From Owenia fusiformis (taxonomy: Eukaryota; Annelida; Polychaeta; Sabellida; Oweniidae), in the NCBI GenBank assembly GCA_903813345.2, contig CAIIXF020000008.1:13998822-14062821 (forward strand): a stretch of 64,000 bases of DNA, read 5' to 3'. The position numbers and the translations under genes were made by a program. Position 1 is the stretch's first letter, and the number at the start of each line of letters is the position of its first letter. The notes beneath the pieces are model-generated. The model was not told the origin of the DNA, made no database searches, and saw nothing but the letters and a program-made list of their open reading frames with translations. Below, one piece after another: positions 19,145-29,134 of this stretch.

Positions 19145-22100
19145 TTATGGCTCAGGCTTGTTGAGCTTCTTATAATTTTTTAAATAGCATCTTTTTCCCA
19201 TCATCGGGACCGGACGCTGGCCGAGTTCTTTCCTCAATTGGGGGGTAAGATTACTCAGCGGTTCCCATGTAGGAGTATCATAATTTTCCCATTTAAGGTA
19301 GTATTCGGGCTCAGTTTGCCCTTTTCTGTATCTTCCTTTCAATACCTTCTCTACCATGTAATATTCATCCTCTTCATTTTCTATTTCTTCTGGCACATGT
19401 TCCTCGTTGTCTCCATTTGTAGATTGGCTTTGCCCTTCTCTTGCCTGGTCTCTTTCATGATTTCCAGCTAGCGGTGCCTCTTTACTTTCGAAGCATTCCT
19501 CTGGTAGTTCATCAGCGTCCATGAGAGGATCAAAGATCTGCGTGGGGTCGTAATTTTCTGGGAGTTCTTCGTTAGGGACTCTATTAATCCTTTCTTCAAC
19601 CCTTTTCATCCTGCGGACATTGACAGGCGTTTTCATTAATTTCCCGTCACATATCCTCTTAATGATAAACACATTGTTAGCTTCATTTAGAGAGGCGTAA
19701 AGGGTATATGGGCCTGTCCAAAGTCTCATCAACTTTCGAGATTGCATGTTTCTAACAGCGATTTTCGGGGTGTAAACCATTATACGATCCCCGACCTGTA
19801 AAGGCCTGGAGAGGCCCTCTCGGATCCTTCTCCTGATCATCTTTTCCTGTTCAGCTTTTAGGTTAGCTTGTACAATTTTACTGGTAGTTGCTATACGTCT
19901 ACAGATGGTTTCAATATGCTCTTGGACCGAATCCGACTTAGCACTAACATTTACATTCAACACTGAATCAAAAGGGAGGAAAGGATCTCTCCCATACAGC
20001 ACAAAATGGGGGCTATAGCCATGTACCGTCCTTGTAGTTTGGTAACTAGCCAAGGCCGCTGGCAGCAGGACATCCCAATCCCGGTGGTCATTTGTTAAGG
20101 TGGCTAAAGTGGTTATTAAGGTGCCGTTGAATTTTTCCACTTGCCCTGAGGTCTGCGGTTGATAACTGCTACTTTTGAGCCGTTTTATTGAAAATTTGGC
20201 ACACAAAAGACTCACTAGTTCAGACAGGAAGTTGGTCCCTCTATCTGACGATATAGTGAGGGGTGCCCCATATCGGCAAATTATTTCATCAAACAGTAAC
20301 TGGGCTATTGTAGAGGCTTTGATGTCAGGGACCGCGAAAGCTTCCGGGAATTTTGACAAGCGATCCATGAATACTACGATAAATTTGTTTGATTTTCTGG
20401 TCTTTAGTAGAGGGCCTAAACAGTCCATTTGTAACCAACCAAAAGCGGAATCGACCAATGGAAGAGGCAACATTTGTCCTCGGGTATACCTAGTAGGACG
20501 CTTTCTGCATTGACAATCTGGACATGATTTTACCCAATTGTGGCAGTCCTTGATCAATGATCCCCAATAAAATCGATTTCTGACTAGATCTATCAATCTG
20601 TGTATTCCTGTGTGTCCTGCTGTGGTTTGGTCATGGTATTGAGTTAAAACTTCATCAATTAACATTTTTGGGATAGCCAATTGCTGTCGACATCTCGATT
20701 CTTTAGTTCCTGGACCAGAGGGAAACCATAGGTGATATAACAAGTCATTGGTATATAGAAAATCACCGGCAGACAGAAGCACTTTCCTTGCATCTTTGTC
20801 ATTTCCAGGTAATCTCCGGAACTTCAGATAATTTATCATCTGGGAGAGCTCAGGATCTTCCTTCTGCATCTGAGCTACTTTATCTAGACCTAAGTCATGT
20901 ATTCCTTGTTGTTCTTTTCCAATTGCCAATAAATCTGTCACATGCGACAGGTCTTCTGCTTCAGGCTCTTCTTCATATTCTCTTCTGCTCAAGAAATCTG
21001 CATTGTTGTTCACTCTACCAGGACGATGCTGCACATCGAAATGGTACCTTTGTAAGTGCATAGCCCATCGTGCTAATCTTCCGGTGGGCTCTTTCATGGC
21101 TAACAGCCACTTGAGTGATCTGTTGTCAGTGACAACAGTAAATTTACTAAATCTCAAATAATTGTCGAATTTCTTTGTAGCAAATATCACTGCTAATGCT
21201 TCGAGTTCGTGAACAGGGTAGCGTTTCTCAGCCTGGGTTAAACCCCTGCCATTATAGGCTATAGGCTTCTCTACTCCGTCAATAGTTTGAGATAGTACTG
21301 CTCCCAATCCTGAGAGACTTGCATCCGTCATCAAATGAAACGGATGATCAAAATTAGGGTAACTCAACAATGGTGCTTCTGTGAGTTTTCTCTTCAACAA
21401 ATCAAATGCCTTTTGGCATTCATCGGACCATATAAACTTGACATCCTTCTTAGTGAGGTCATATAATGGTCTGGCGATTTTTGAATGATCTTTTATAAAT
21501 CGACGGTAATATCCGACGATCCCCAGAAAGCTACGTACGTCCCTTATTTTGCGGGGAATTTTGTATGACAAAATAGCTTTCACATTTTCCTTAGTGGGAT
21601 ACATCCCATCTGGGGTTACATCGTGTCCCAAATACCTAACCTTTTTGACAAATAGTTTAGCTTTGGACGGCTTGATTTTCAAACCTGCCTTTACTAATCT
21701 CCCTAATATTAATTCCAAATGGTGTAAGTGATCCTCAAAAGTCTTTGAAAAGACGCATATGTCATCGATATAAACTACACAACAGTGCCACTGTAGTCCT
21801 TTTAGTACTAGTTGCATCAGGCGTTGGAATGAACTAGCAGCATTGACTAGTCCTTGCGCCATTCGTTTATACTGGAATAGTCCTTCATGACAAATGAAAG
21901 CTGTTTTCTCCCGCGATCCATCATTGGCTAGACTAACCTGATGATATCCACTCATAAGGTCAATGAGTGAAAAGTACTTTGGCTGAGCCACACCTAGAAA
22001 ATCCAAATATTCCGATATAAGAGGGATCGGAAAAGCATCAAATTTGGTGATTTTGTTCAAGCTTCGAAAATCACAACAAAATCTCCATTTTCCATTTGGT

Positions 22101-23236
22101 TTTGTGACTAAAACAACTGGACTAGCATAAGGGGAATCAGATGGTTCAATTACTCCCTGTTTGAGCATATCTTGGACTTGATCACTTATCTCTATTCTCT
22201 TTTGAGGGGGTACCCTATAAGGCCTATGACGAAATACTGGAGCATCGTCATGAGTAACTATCTTGTGTTGTATAAGGTCACAATGACCCAGTCTACCAGA
22301 TGAATCTACAAAAGCTTCAGGGTATTTATTTAACATTTCTCGTACTCTGTCTTTCTGTGAATCTGTCAGGCCTGACTCAGATAAGTCAATATTTACTGGT
22401 TCTGACTTTACATTATGAGACTTTCTCCTGTCATGATCAGATGACTCATTATCGTCTATATTCTCTATTCTAGATGTTCTGGACAGTGGGACAAATGAAC
22501 CTATTCGTGAACCTTTATTCAATGTTACTTCATGCTCAAAAGGATTCATTAGTCTCATAGGTATCATACCTCGCGTTACCGTGACCAACCCTTTGGCTAC
22601 CCTAATATCTACTCTATTTCGTTCAGCTGTTACTTCTCCTATCAATTTGTCAGGAGGTTGACCTTTCACTCTTGTGAATACTACCAATTCCGACATAGAG
22701 GGGATAGAAACGTCTTCATCAATCACTACATCATATTTACTTCGAGGTACTAACTCCACTGATTTTGTACCATATGAAATGGTCGCTCGATTTTCAGTTA
22801 GAAAATCTTGCCCTAGTATAATATCTCGGCCCATGCCATCAATCACATATAATTTCACATGTATATCTTTATTCCCAAAAAGAATTTTAGTAAAAATTTT
22901 CCCTCTCATTTTCAGAGGTTGCTTATTCACAGATAAAGGCCGTATATTATGTTCTGGGATTATATTTGCCTGAGGATTGGCTTTCATCAGAAAATCGTAA
23001 TCAACTACGGACATCTGAGCTCCTGTATCAATCAGACTCCAAGTCTGAGTACCAAATATTTTGATAGAAACTAAATTTTCTTTATACAAATTCTCAGATA
23101 TCGTTAATTCACATACATTTTTAAACTTCGAATTTTTAATTGTCTTTGGCCAAACCCCACTATTCTCAGGCTTTAATGAGTTTGGCCTTGGTTGTTTAAA
23201 GGTCGCCCTTGATTGAATGACCCTTGACCCCGGCAA
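19145..23236 (-). CDS. Element A Pol polyprotein with chromodomain
   Basis: 1363 codons open. Domains in order: aspartic protease (SLIDTGAQMS, about residue 70), RT (about 340-520; DLMSGYHQ, VVYIDDICVF), RNase H (about 640-760; LMTDASLSGLG), integrase zinc finger (HHCC: YHDQTTAGHTGIH then CPDC), integrase core (LQMDCLGPL, SSDRGTNF, PQTSGQVEKFN giving DDE) and a C-terminal chromodomain (EYYMVEKVLKGRY to PTWEPLSNL) that could steer integration to marked chromatin. The frame opens upstream of the first ATG and overlaps gag; it is -1 relative to gag, so translation uses the frameshift site at 23194-23200. It is intact. Confidence 0.95.
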   Translation of the reverse strand: MPGSRVIQSRATFKQPRPNSLKPENSGVWPKTIKNSKFKNVCELTISENLYKENLVSIKIFGTQTWSLIDTGAQMSVVDYDFLMKANPQANIIPEHNIRPLSVNKQPLKMRGKIFTKILFGNKDIHVKLYVIDGMGRDIILGQDFLTENRATISYGTKSVELVPRSKYDVVIDEDVSIPSMSELVVFTRVKGQPPDKLIGEVTAERNRVDIRVAKGLVTVTRGMIPMRLMNPFEHEVTLNKGSRIGSFVPLSRTSRIENIDDNESSDHDRRKSHNVKSEPVNIDLSESGLTDSQKDRVREMLNKYPEAFVDSSGRLGHCDLIQHKIVTHDDAPVFRHRPYRVPPQKRIEISDQVQDMLKQGVIEPSDSPYASPVVLVTKPNGKWRFCCDFRSLNKITKFDAFPIPLISEYLDFLGVAQPKYFSLIDLMSGYHQVSLANDGSREKTAFICHEGLFQYKRMAQGLVNAASSFQRLMQLVLKGLQWHCCVVYIDDICVFSKTFEDHLHHLELILGRLVKAGLKIKPSKAKLFVKKVRYLGHDVTPDGMYPTKENVKAILSYKIPRKIRDVRSFLGIVGYYRRFIKDHSKIARPLYDLTKKDVKFIWSDECQKAFDLLKRKLTEAPLLSYPNFDHPFHLMTDASLSGLGAVLSQTIDGVEKPIAYNGRGLTQAEKRYPVHELEALAVIFATKKFDNYLRFSKFTVVTDNRSLKWLLAMKEPTGRLARWAMHLQRYHFDVQHRPGRVNNNADFLSRREYEEEPEAEDLSHVTDLLAIGKEQQGIHDLGLDKVAQMQKEDPELSQMINYLKFRRLPGNDKDARKVLLSAGDFLYTNDLLYHLWFPSGPGTKESRCRQQLAIPKMLIDEVLTQYHDQTTAGHTGIHRLIDLVRNRFYWGSLIKDCHNWVKSCPDCQCRKRPTRYTRGQMLPLPLVDSAFGWLQMDCLGPLLKTRKSNKFIVVFMDRLSKFPEAFAVPDIKASTIAQLLFDEIICRYGAPLTISSDRGTNFLSELVSLLCAKFSIKRLKSSSYQPQTSGQVEKFNGTLITTLATLTNDHRDWDVLLPAALASYQTTRTVHGYSPHFVLYGRDPFLPFDSVLNVNVSAKSDSVQEHIETICRRIATTSKIVQANLKAEQEKMIRRRIREGLSRPLQVGDRIMVYTPKIAVRNMQSRKLMRLWTGPYTLYASLNEANNVFIIKRICDGKLMKTPVNVRRMKRVEERINRVPNEELPENYDPTQIFDPLMDADELPEECFESKEAPLAGNHERDQAREGQSQSTNGDNEEHVPEEIENEEDEYYMVEKVLKGRYRKGQTEPEYYLKWENYDTPTWEPLSNLTPQLRKELGQRPVPMMGKRCYLKNYKKLNKPEP
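23148..23200 (-). promoter_or_regulatory. Programmed -1 frameshift signal, element A gag-pol
   Basis: Minus-strand TTTAAAC (plus 23194-23200) lies in the gag zero frame as T-TTA-AAC, and slipping -1 enters pol. After a 6-nt spacer comes a perfect 8-bp stem, GGCCAAAC (23187-23180) with GTTTGGCC (23155-23148), and a 24-nt loop. Slippery site, spacer and stem all fit the standard -1 model. Confidence 0.85.
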
Positions 23237-24192
23237 TTTCTAGCAATGTGACCTAATTTCCGGCATTTGAAACATTGTAGAGGGCGCTCATTGAATCTTG
23301 GCCTTGTGAAATTAGCCCTGCAAAATGGAGCCGAATGACCCCTTCTAAAGCATTTTTGACAGATTAGGGAGCCATTAGTAGAACGGAATGTATTGCTCCT
23401 TTCTTTAGGAGTAGTTAATTTAGTCATTTCATCTTTAATTCCTGTAATGAGCTTTTGTTGCTCTTTTACTATTTCAGACAACATCTTTTGGGCGTCTGAT
23501 TTTGTCTTGTCGACTTCTATTTCACTGTCGACAACATTTAGGCATTCTGCCAGTCGAGCTGCATTCTCGACTTCCTGTACATTTGCAGGTTCCTTTGAAA
23601 TTACAAACTTCCGTATTTTTGGAAGAAAATTCTTGATTAGGAGAGTAGTGTGTTCGCTGTCTCCTATCTGGAGTCTTGAGACCATTTTTCTTATTGCAGC
23701 CAAGAAATCATCCACCGACTCATTAGGCTTTTGCATTCTGGCCAACAATTGGGCCTGCAAATTCCATTTAGGCCTATTTTCTACGAAAAAGGCCAAGAAA
23801 GAATTTTCAAGATCTTCAAAATTCTGTTTTGTCTCATCATCTAAATCATTAAACCAATGTTCTGCCTGACCGGTCAAGAACATTCTTAAGGCCTGACATC
23901 TTCTTGGTTCATCCCAACCTTGAAGATCAGCATATGTGGTGAAACGGCTGAACCAAATTCTGGGATCCAAATCAGAATTGTTTCCATCAAAGGAAATCAA
24001 CCGTATCTTGGAATCGAGATTACCTTGGCCCCTCTGTAATTCTAACCTATTCATTCTTTCTAAAAGGTCATCATGACCATCTTCTTCATTGACTAATTGA
24101 TTTAACCTTTCTTGTAAATTTTGTAACCTATTCTCTAAACCTTCCATCCTAACAGCTGCACCTCTAGTTATCATTAATAATAGTTGAAACAC
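23173..24192 (-). CDS. Element A Gag
   Basis: 339 residues. An N-terminal Leu-rich coiled region (about 10-55) precedes a capsid-like retrotransposon Gag core (about 65-200; IWFSRFTTYADLQGW, FLTGQAEHWF, LLARMQKPNESVDDF). Two CCHC zinc knuckles follow (CQKCFRRGHSAPFC and CFKCRKLGHIARNC), which bind RNA. The start is the first ATG after the LTR and primer-binding site. It overlaps pol by 64 nt in the -1 frame. About half its residues appear shared with element B Gag, so the two elements are sister lineages. Confidence 0.92.
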   Translation of the reverse strand: MFQLLLMITRGAAVRMEGLENRLQNLQERLNQLVNEEDGHDDLLERMNRLELQRGQGNLDSKIRLISFDGNNSDLDPRIWFSRFTTYADLQGWDEPRRCQALRMFLTGQAEHWFNDLDDETKQNFEDLENSFLAFFVENRPKWNLQAQLLARMQKPNESVDDFLAAIRKMVSRLQIGDSEHTTLLIKNFLPKIRKFVISKEPANVQEVENAARLAECLNVVDSEIEVDKTKSDAQKMLSEIVKEQQKLITGIKDEMTKLTTPKERSNTFRSTNGSLICQKCFRRGHSAPFCRANFTRPRFNERPLQCFKCRKLGHIARNCRGQGSFNQGRPLNNQGQTH

Positions 24193-24431
24193 GAAGGAAT
24201 TCCCATCACTTTACCTCTATGAATTTTTATCGACCTGCTTTCCAACCACCCACTAATAGTATCTGTCAGAATAGATGAATGACGTGAAGGTGTTAACTGA
24301 GATGAACATAACCTAAACTACTGTTAAACATTCTGCTTTCATGCATATTAATTTTGGTTAGATACTTACAATTTATTGAAGTCTTGCGTCGAAATTCGAT
24401 TCCTTCTTGTCACGCTCGATTGATTTAAGTA

Positions 24432-24447
24432 CCCCGCTGCTCCACCA
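24432..24447 (-). promoter_or_regulatory. Primer-binding site of element A
   Basis: Minus-strand TGGTGGAGCAGCGGGG starts 2 nt inside the 5' LTR. It begins with TGG, the complement of a tRNA CCA end. Element B has a related site, TGGTGGAAGCTGCCCT, at the same 2-nt distance. The tRNA was not identified. Confidence 0.65.
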
Positions 24448-24449
24448 CT

Positions 24450-25174
24450 TGTGACCGGCGACGCATGACCGATAATCACTTAGGGCTGTTTCCAGGATCT
24501 TGTGGGTCTCTGGTACTCACAGGTCGCGGCTATTAATGAACTAACGCAGCAGGTGTTGTGTTCCTACGATTTTATTTTCCGTTCCTTTGTTCCTGATTCC
24601 AAGTGCCTAAGTCCGAGTTGTAGTCAAATATTTTCTAAGTCCAAAATGTTGTTGAAATATCCTAAGTCCAAAAGTAGCGAATATTTTCTAAGTCCATTTT
24701 GTTTCTGTTTCCTTCCGTAATTTTGTAAGCTTTTGATTGATTCCAATTTCCGAATGTTTTGACTGCAATTCGGCACTTGTTTATATACAGGTAGAGCTAC
24801 ATTGATCAATCTGTCAAAATATTGCTTATGCTTGCTATAATTTGGGCTTAAGTTACGCTTGGCTTGCAGATATTTGAAATTGTATTTAGATTTTGATTGG
24901 ATAATAATAAACATCAATATTATATTTTTGACAGAAAATCATGTTTTGTTACTATAAATACATAACCAGTTCCAACCTGTTGCAGGTGAAACAGTACATT
25001 CTATTGTCATAAATCATTTAGGTTATGTTAAGTTCTAGACAGATGATCTTACATCAAGATAATTGTAATACCCATACCTGTAGACACTTGGATTATTATT
25101 ACATTAATTTATATAAATTATTAATTAATTAATTAATTATAATTACTAATTAATCTGAAAAGCGGGTTGTAACA
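24450..25174 (-). repeat. 5' LTR of element A (725 bp)
   Basis: Minus strand TGTTACAACCC to GGTCACA. TATATAAAC (plus 24779-24787) is a core promoter candidate and AATAAA (24571-24576) lies 200 bp downstream. AT-rich TTAATTAATTAATTAATT forms the start of U3. Parts near the 3' end (ATCTTGTGG, GGTACTC) resemble the element B LTR. Confidence 0.9.
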
Positions 25175-25673
25175 ATAGGATAATTGTACTCGATTTCCGT
25201 TGAATCCATAACGCAACCTATTCGCTCAGGTATATAATTATCATTGATCATCAAAGAACAATCACAATTTAAATTTATTTTGCAGTACCTACAAGTAGGT
25301 ATATGTTTTGAGGGATTACGCTTACAACGCATAACCCAATTGTCTTTTGCCTCAGCATTTATTAAGAATTGATTGTTAGATATTTTCATAATTTTTGTGC
25401 GAACTTCTGACTCTTCTTGATAATGAAAATTGCATAATTTTAGAATATTTTGAACATCGTCCATATATAGAGCTAGTAAACACGATTTCTTTTGGATAGG
25501 CCTCAAATTAGAATACGCATTTTGAGATTGAGAATCATACTTTTCATTAATTTCGTATTCATCTCTGGTTAGTTCGAAATAAAAAGAACTTTCTTCATTT
25601 AGACCAATATATCTTTGAGGATTATTTAGTATGATTGACTGGTTGTTCCGCTGTTGTTTGAAATTCAAATCAC
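25175..25673 (-). pseudogene. Element B env-like gene, second piece
   Basis: About 165 codons continue the env-like ORF after the TIR element: a polar region, then a Cys-rich stretch (CRYCKINLNCDCS, GCVMDS) like the ectodomain end of a gypsy envelope protein. It is cut by the 5' LTR of element A, so no membrane anchor follows. The reading through the LTR and through the TIR element end is chance. Confidence 0.7.
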
Positions 25674-27260
25674 CCCAGCCTTTCAGTAGGTGATGTAGGT
25701 TCGAACCTAAAGCGAACCTAAAAGTGAATCCCACAATTTGATGGCTACCTAAACGAACCTACTTCATGTAGGTTCGCTTTAGGTTCGAACCTAAAACTAC
25801 CTAAAGCACTTTAAAAAAATCAGAAACTTGTAGGTAGTTTTAGGTTCGAACCTAAGGCGAACCTAAAAATGTTATACTTTTTCAGGATTTACCTAAACCG
25901 AACCAAAAAATCTTAGAAATTATCTAGAGTTACCTAAAACTACCTAAAACACTTAAAAAATCAAAAAGTTGTAGGTAGTTTTAGGTTCGAACCCAAAGCG
26001 AACCTAAAAAACATAGTCATTCTTCAAGAGTTACCTAAAGCGAACCTAAAAATCTTAAATCTAAAACACTTCAAACTTGTAGGTAGTTTTAGGTTCGAAC
26101 CCAAAGCTACCTAAAGCAAACCTACAAAACAGAAGTTCTGTCACAGCCACTAGGGGCGCTGATAGCAGGAAGTATCAATGCATTGTGGGTATAATATTCA
26201 AACTAAAATCAGTTAGACAGGAAATTTGGAAATAGCCAGGAAAATGGGGAAATATGCTGAAATGACCATCACATCAGTGCTCATTTACAAAGTACATGTA
26301 AGTAAGTGTACAAATGATCAATCAATATATTATTTTAACCTCTTATACCCAGAATGACGGATATATCTGTCACAGAATTTTTCACTAAAACTGCTCTAAC
26401 TTTGGCAATTTTTATCCAATCTTCACAAATGATGTTTAAAATGAGGGTCTATGTTTACTATTCTTATGAAATCAAACATCAACTGTTGTGTTTTTAGATG
26501 TTAATATCAAAATAACTGGCAAAAAATAAACAATACTCTGGGTTCAAACCCTTTTTAGAGGCTGGTATTCAAGAGGTTAAGTGTTATAAAAGCATGCAAT
26601 TATAAAATAGGAGGAATTTTAAATAAATGTACCTGAGTGAGAAACTAAGCATCAAAATGTGTGAGAAATAAATAAACAGTTGACATATAGCCTATACAGT
26701 TCACAAGTTTGTAGGGTCCAGACACCCGGCTACCTCCATAGGCCAGCTTAGGACCATCATTGTAAATAAATGTACTTGCGTGAGAATATATGCATCAAAA
26801 TGTGTGAGAAATATATAAACAGTTCAAATCAACAAATCAAGTCATCCAGCTGCTGGGTGGTCTAAAGCCAACCCAGCCCTTGGAAGTATTTACCTAATGC
26901 GAACCTACGTAGGTTCGCTTTAGGTAGTTTTAGGTTCACTTTAGGCGATGTTCAAATATGCTAATTAGATTCAGGTTCGCTTTAGGTGACCACCTAAAGT
27001 GAACCTATAATTACCTAGAGCGAACCTATAATTACCTAAAGCGAACCTACCTAGGTTCGCTTTAGGTAGTTTAGGTAGTTATAGGTAGTTATAGGTTCGC
27101 TTTAGGTGATCACCTAAAGTAAACCTAGACCTAATTAGCATATTTGAACATCGCCTAAAGCGAACCTACCAATGGAGTTTTTATATGGGGAACTACCTAA
27201 AGCGAACCTAGAAATCCTAGTTAAATATATCACCTAAAGCGAACCTACTGAAAGGCTGGG
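25674..27260. mobile_element. 1587-bp TIR element with subterminal motif arrays
   Basis: 18-bp perfect terminal inverted repeats CCCAGCCTTTCAGTAGGT, flanked by a 2-bp direct repeat AC (25672-25673, 27261-27262). Inside each end (about 25690-26130 and 26880-27245) are roughly two dozen copies, in both orientations, of motifs such as AGGTTCGCTTTAGGT and CCTAAAGCGAACCTAC, often as palindromes. The centre (about 26130-26880) is unique, with one 70-bp repeat pair near 26615 and 26760. There is no transposase ORF. The superfamily is not assigned. Confidence 0.85.
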
Positions 27261-28319
27261 ACGCGGTATAGGCACTGAGTGAGTTTCCGCATAATATAGA
27301 GAATATTTATATCCTGTAGTAGAAATAGGTATTTCAATCATTACATATAAATAGCTTTTTGTGCGCGAGTAAGATACCATTGGCTTTTCAAAGAAATACC
27401 GAAGTGCAGCTTCAGTTACTTTAAAGTTCGGAAATTGTAATGACAATTTATTTTTAACCTTATCCAGCGCTTTCTTTAGATCATTAGCCGAAATGAGATC
27501 CGGCGATAAACGTCCAGTGTTAGCCATTTTAATCGCCAGCATGTGTCTATGATACCATGTTTCCGCGAGTTTCAGATTATATATTACTTGACTCAGGTAT
27601 TTAAAGTACGCTGTCATCAATCCCGTAGTTTTATCAATACTGACTTTTAGTCTTTGAATATTCATCTCATCAAGTTGTAGCCTAATATCCGTATTATTTA
27701 TGTAATTCAACAATTGATTAATGGATTCGTGATTCTGATTAATCATAGAAAACATATTAGTAGAGCGGTTTTCCGACAATTCCACGAAGTCATGCAATTC
27801 ATTCTCAAATTGGTTAAATCGGACGGCTGATTTGTTTCCAAAAGTTTCCAAGTATTTGACATGCGAAACCAGTATTTTAAATTTATCCATACTCACTAAA
27901 CCAAATATTGATGAGACTAGGTTACCTATAGGTTGCAACAGAGCGGCTCTCTTGTTTTTATATCTGTAATGAGTTACGTTAGGCAACAACGCTTCGAGAT
28001 TATTTTGATGCGCTAAAATTTTCTCAGTCAACGTTTTCATAATATCGCGCATTTGTTCACACGTACCAGTATGCAATATGCCATTGGGGTTACATGTTAA
28101 ATCTATTGGTTGATCAATAGCCTTAATTAACGGCAACGTTTCCATTTTAAATGTAAGGTGAAATGAATCCGATTCCGTTAAGTGGTTATTCTTGACTTGA
28201 ACGAATTTCACTCCGTAATTATATCTCCACGGATCCGCGTTTTCCTTTCGGGCGTGTACAAGGTATTCTCCCGTGACCATCATCATTATCACAAAATGGT
28301 AACAAAACGTCATACTCAC
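27261..28319 (-). pseudogene. Element B env-like gene, first piece (F-type fusion glycoprotein-like)
   Basis: 353 codons from an ATG. A hydrophobic N-terminus (about 1-22) looks like a signal peptide. A dibasic furin-type site KNKR (about residue 125) is followed by a Gly/Ala/Leu-rich hydrophobic stretch (LLQPIGNLVSSIFGLV) and long helical repeats. This is the layout of baculovirus-F/errantivirus envelope proteins. Three N-glycosylation sites (NVT, NRS, NNT) are visible. It ends at the TIR element; removal of that element and its 2-bp duplication would leave the two pieces in phase. The membrane anchor is not found in sense orientation, so it is dead. Confidence 0.75.
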
Positions 28320-29134
28320 TGTTGGTCTCCTCTGAAAGTATATTGTATCTATTATATAATCGGCAGTAATTAGGTATCAATCTGCTCTATATCAGCTAAA
28401 TGTAGGTTATAATCCGCACTTGTATCAGTCAACCAAAGGTTCGGCAAAAGAGAAAGAATAAATTCAGAACCTAACCTTTAATTGAAATATTTGGGCAACA
28501 GAGATACCGACGCTTACCAATAAAAACTTAGGATTTTTCTTTGGGACAACGATTTATGCATTCTACTACTCAAGATCCGCCTCTTCTTGGTGACGTAACA
28601 TGGGTTCTCGGCTAATTCTCTGTCCGATATTCTTGAAATACCAACATATGTTTTTAATAACTACTCTTTCAACTTAACATCTCTGATATGTGTTTACCAT
28701 ATTTCTTCATTGATCTGTAAGAACATTCACTGTAATATATTTGTGTTTCCCGTTTTTATTTATTTTCCCAACAGTGTAGGCCTTTTCTCTCATAATATAG
28801 AGGTTTTGACAAATTGCATTTTAGAGTTAGTTCTTTATCAAGGGGCCCGTCTTCCCCGACGTAAACATAACCCTTTTTTTCTTGTTATTACAAATAAACA
28901 CAACACCCCCATCAACTCTTGGACACACCAAGATCCACATTTGCAATTCATGCATCATCCATGAGCAAACTGTTTCAACCTGGTACATGTCTTCAAGTCG
29001 AAATAGGCTGGGTGTTCTCTGTACCAACATATGTTTCCATTAATAAACCTACACTGTGAAGAAAACACTTTTGCAAATAATAAAGAAATCACTTTCCGGA
29101 CAGTAATAACTTGATTAATGCTTTTCTCTACACT
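28320..29134. other. Element B pol-env spacer, no gene seen
   Basis: No supported ORF. Errantivirus-type env genes are expressed from a spliced RNA, and this 815-bp gap would hold the acceptor. CTCTGAAAG-type pyrimidine tracts occur near 28320 but were not resolved. Confidence 0.4.

Larger units (their letters stand above)
16514..25174 (-). mobile_element. Ty3/gypsy element A with chromodomain, inserted in the env-like gene of element B
   Basis: The right (5') LTR is 24450-25174 (725 bp, TGTGACC to GTAACA). The left (3') LTR matches it from 16514 to 17181 with two differences seen by eye, but its outermost 57 bp are absent or replaced. Minus-strand gag and pol are intact. A primer-binding site lies at 24432-24447. 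A plus-strand ORF occupies the pol-LTR gap. The sequence next to the right end is ATAGG; no matching duplication is found at the left, so the left end is truncated or rearranged. Confidence 0.9.

Noticed and set aside
25690-27245. CRISPR-like array from the repeated AGGTTCGC/GCGAACCT motifs
   Set aside because: Spacing is irregular, orientation alternates, the host is a eukaryote, and the motifs sit inside perfect terminal inverted repeats of a transposon.
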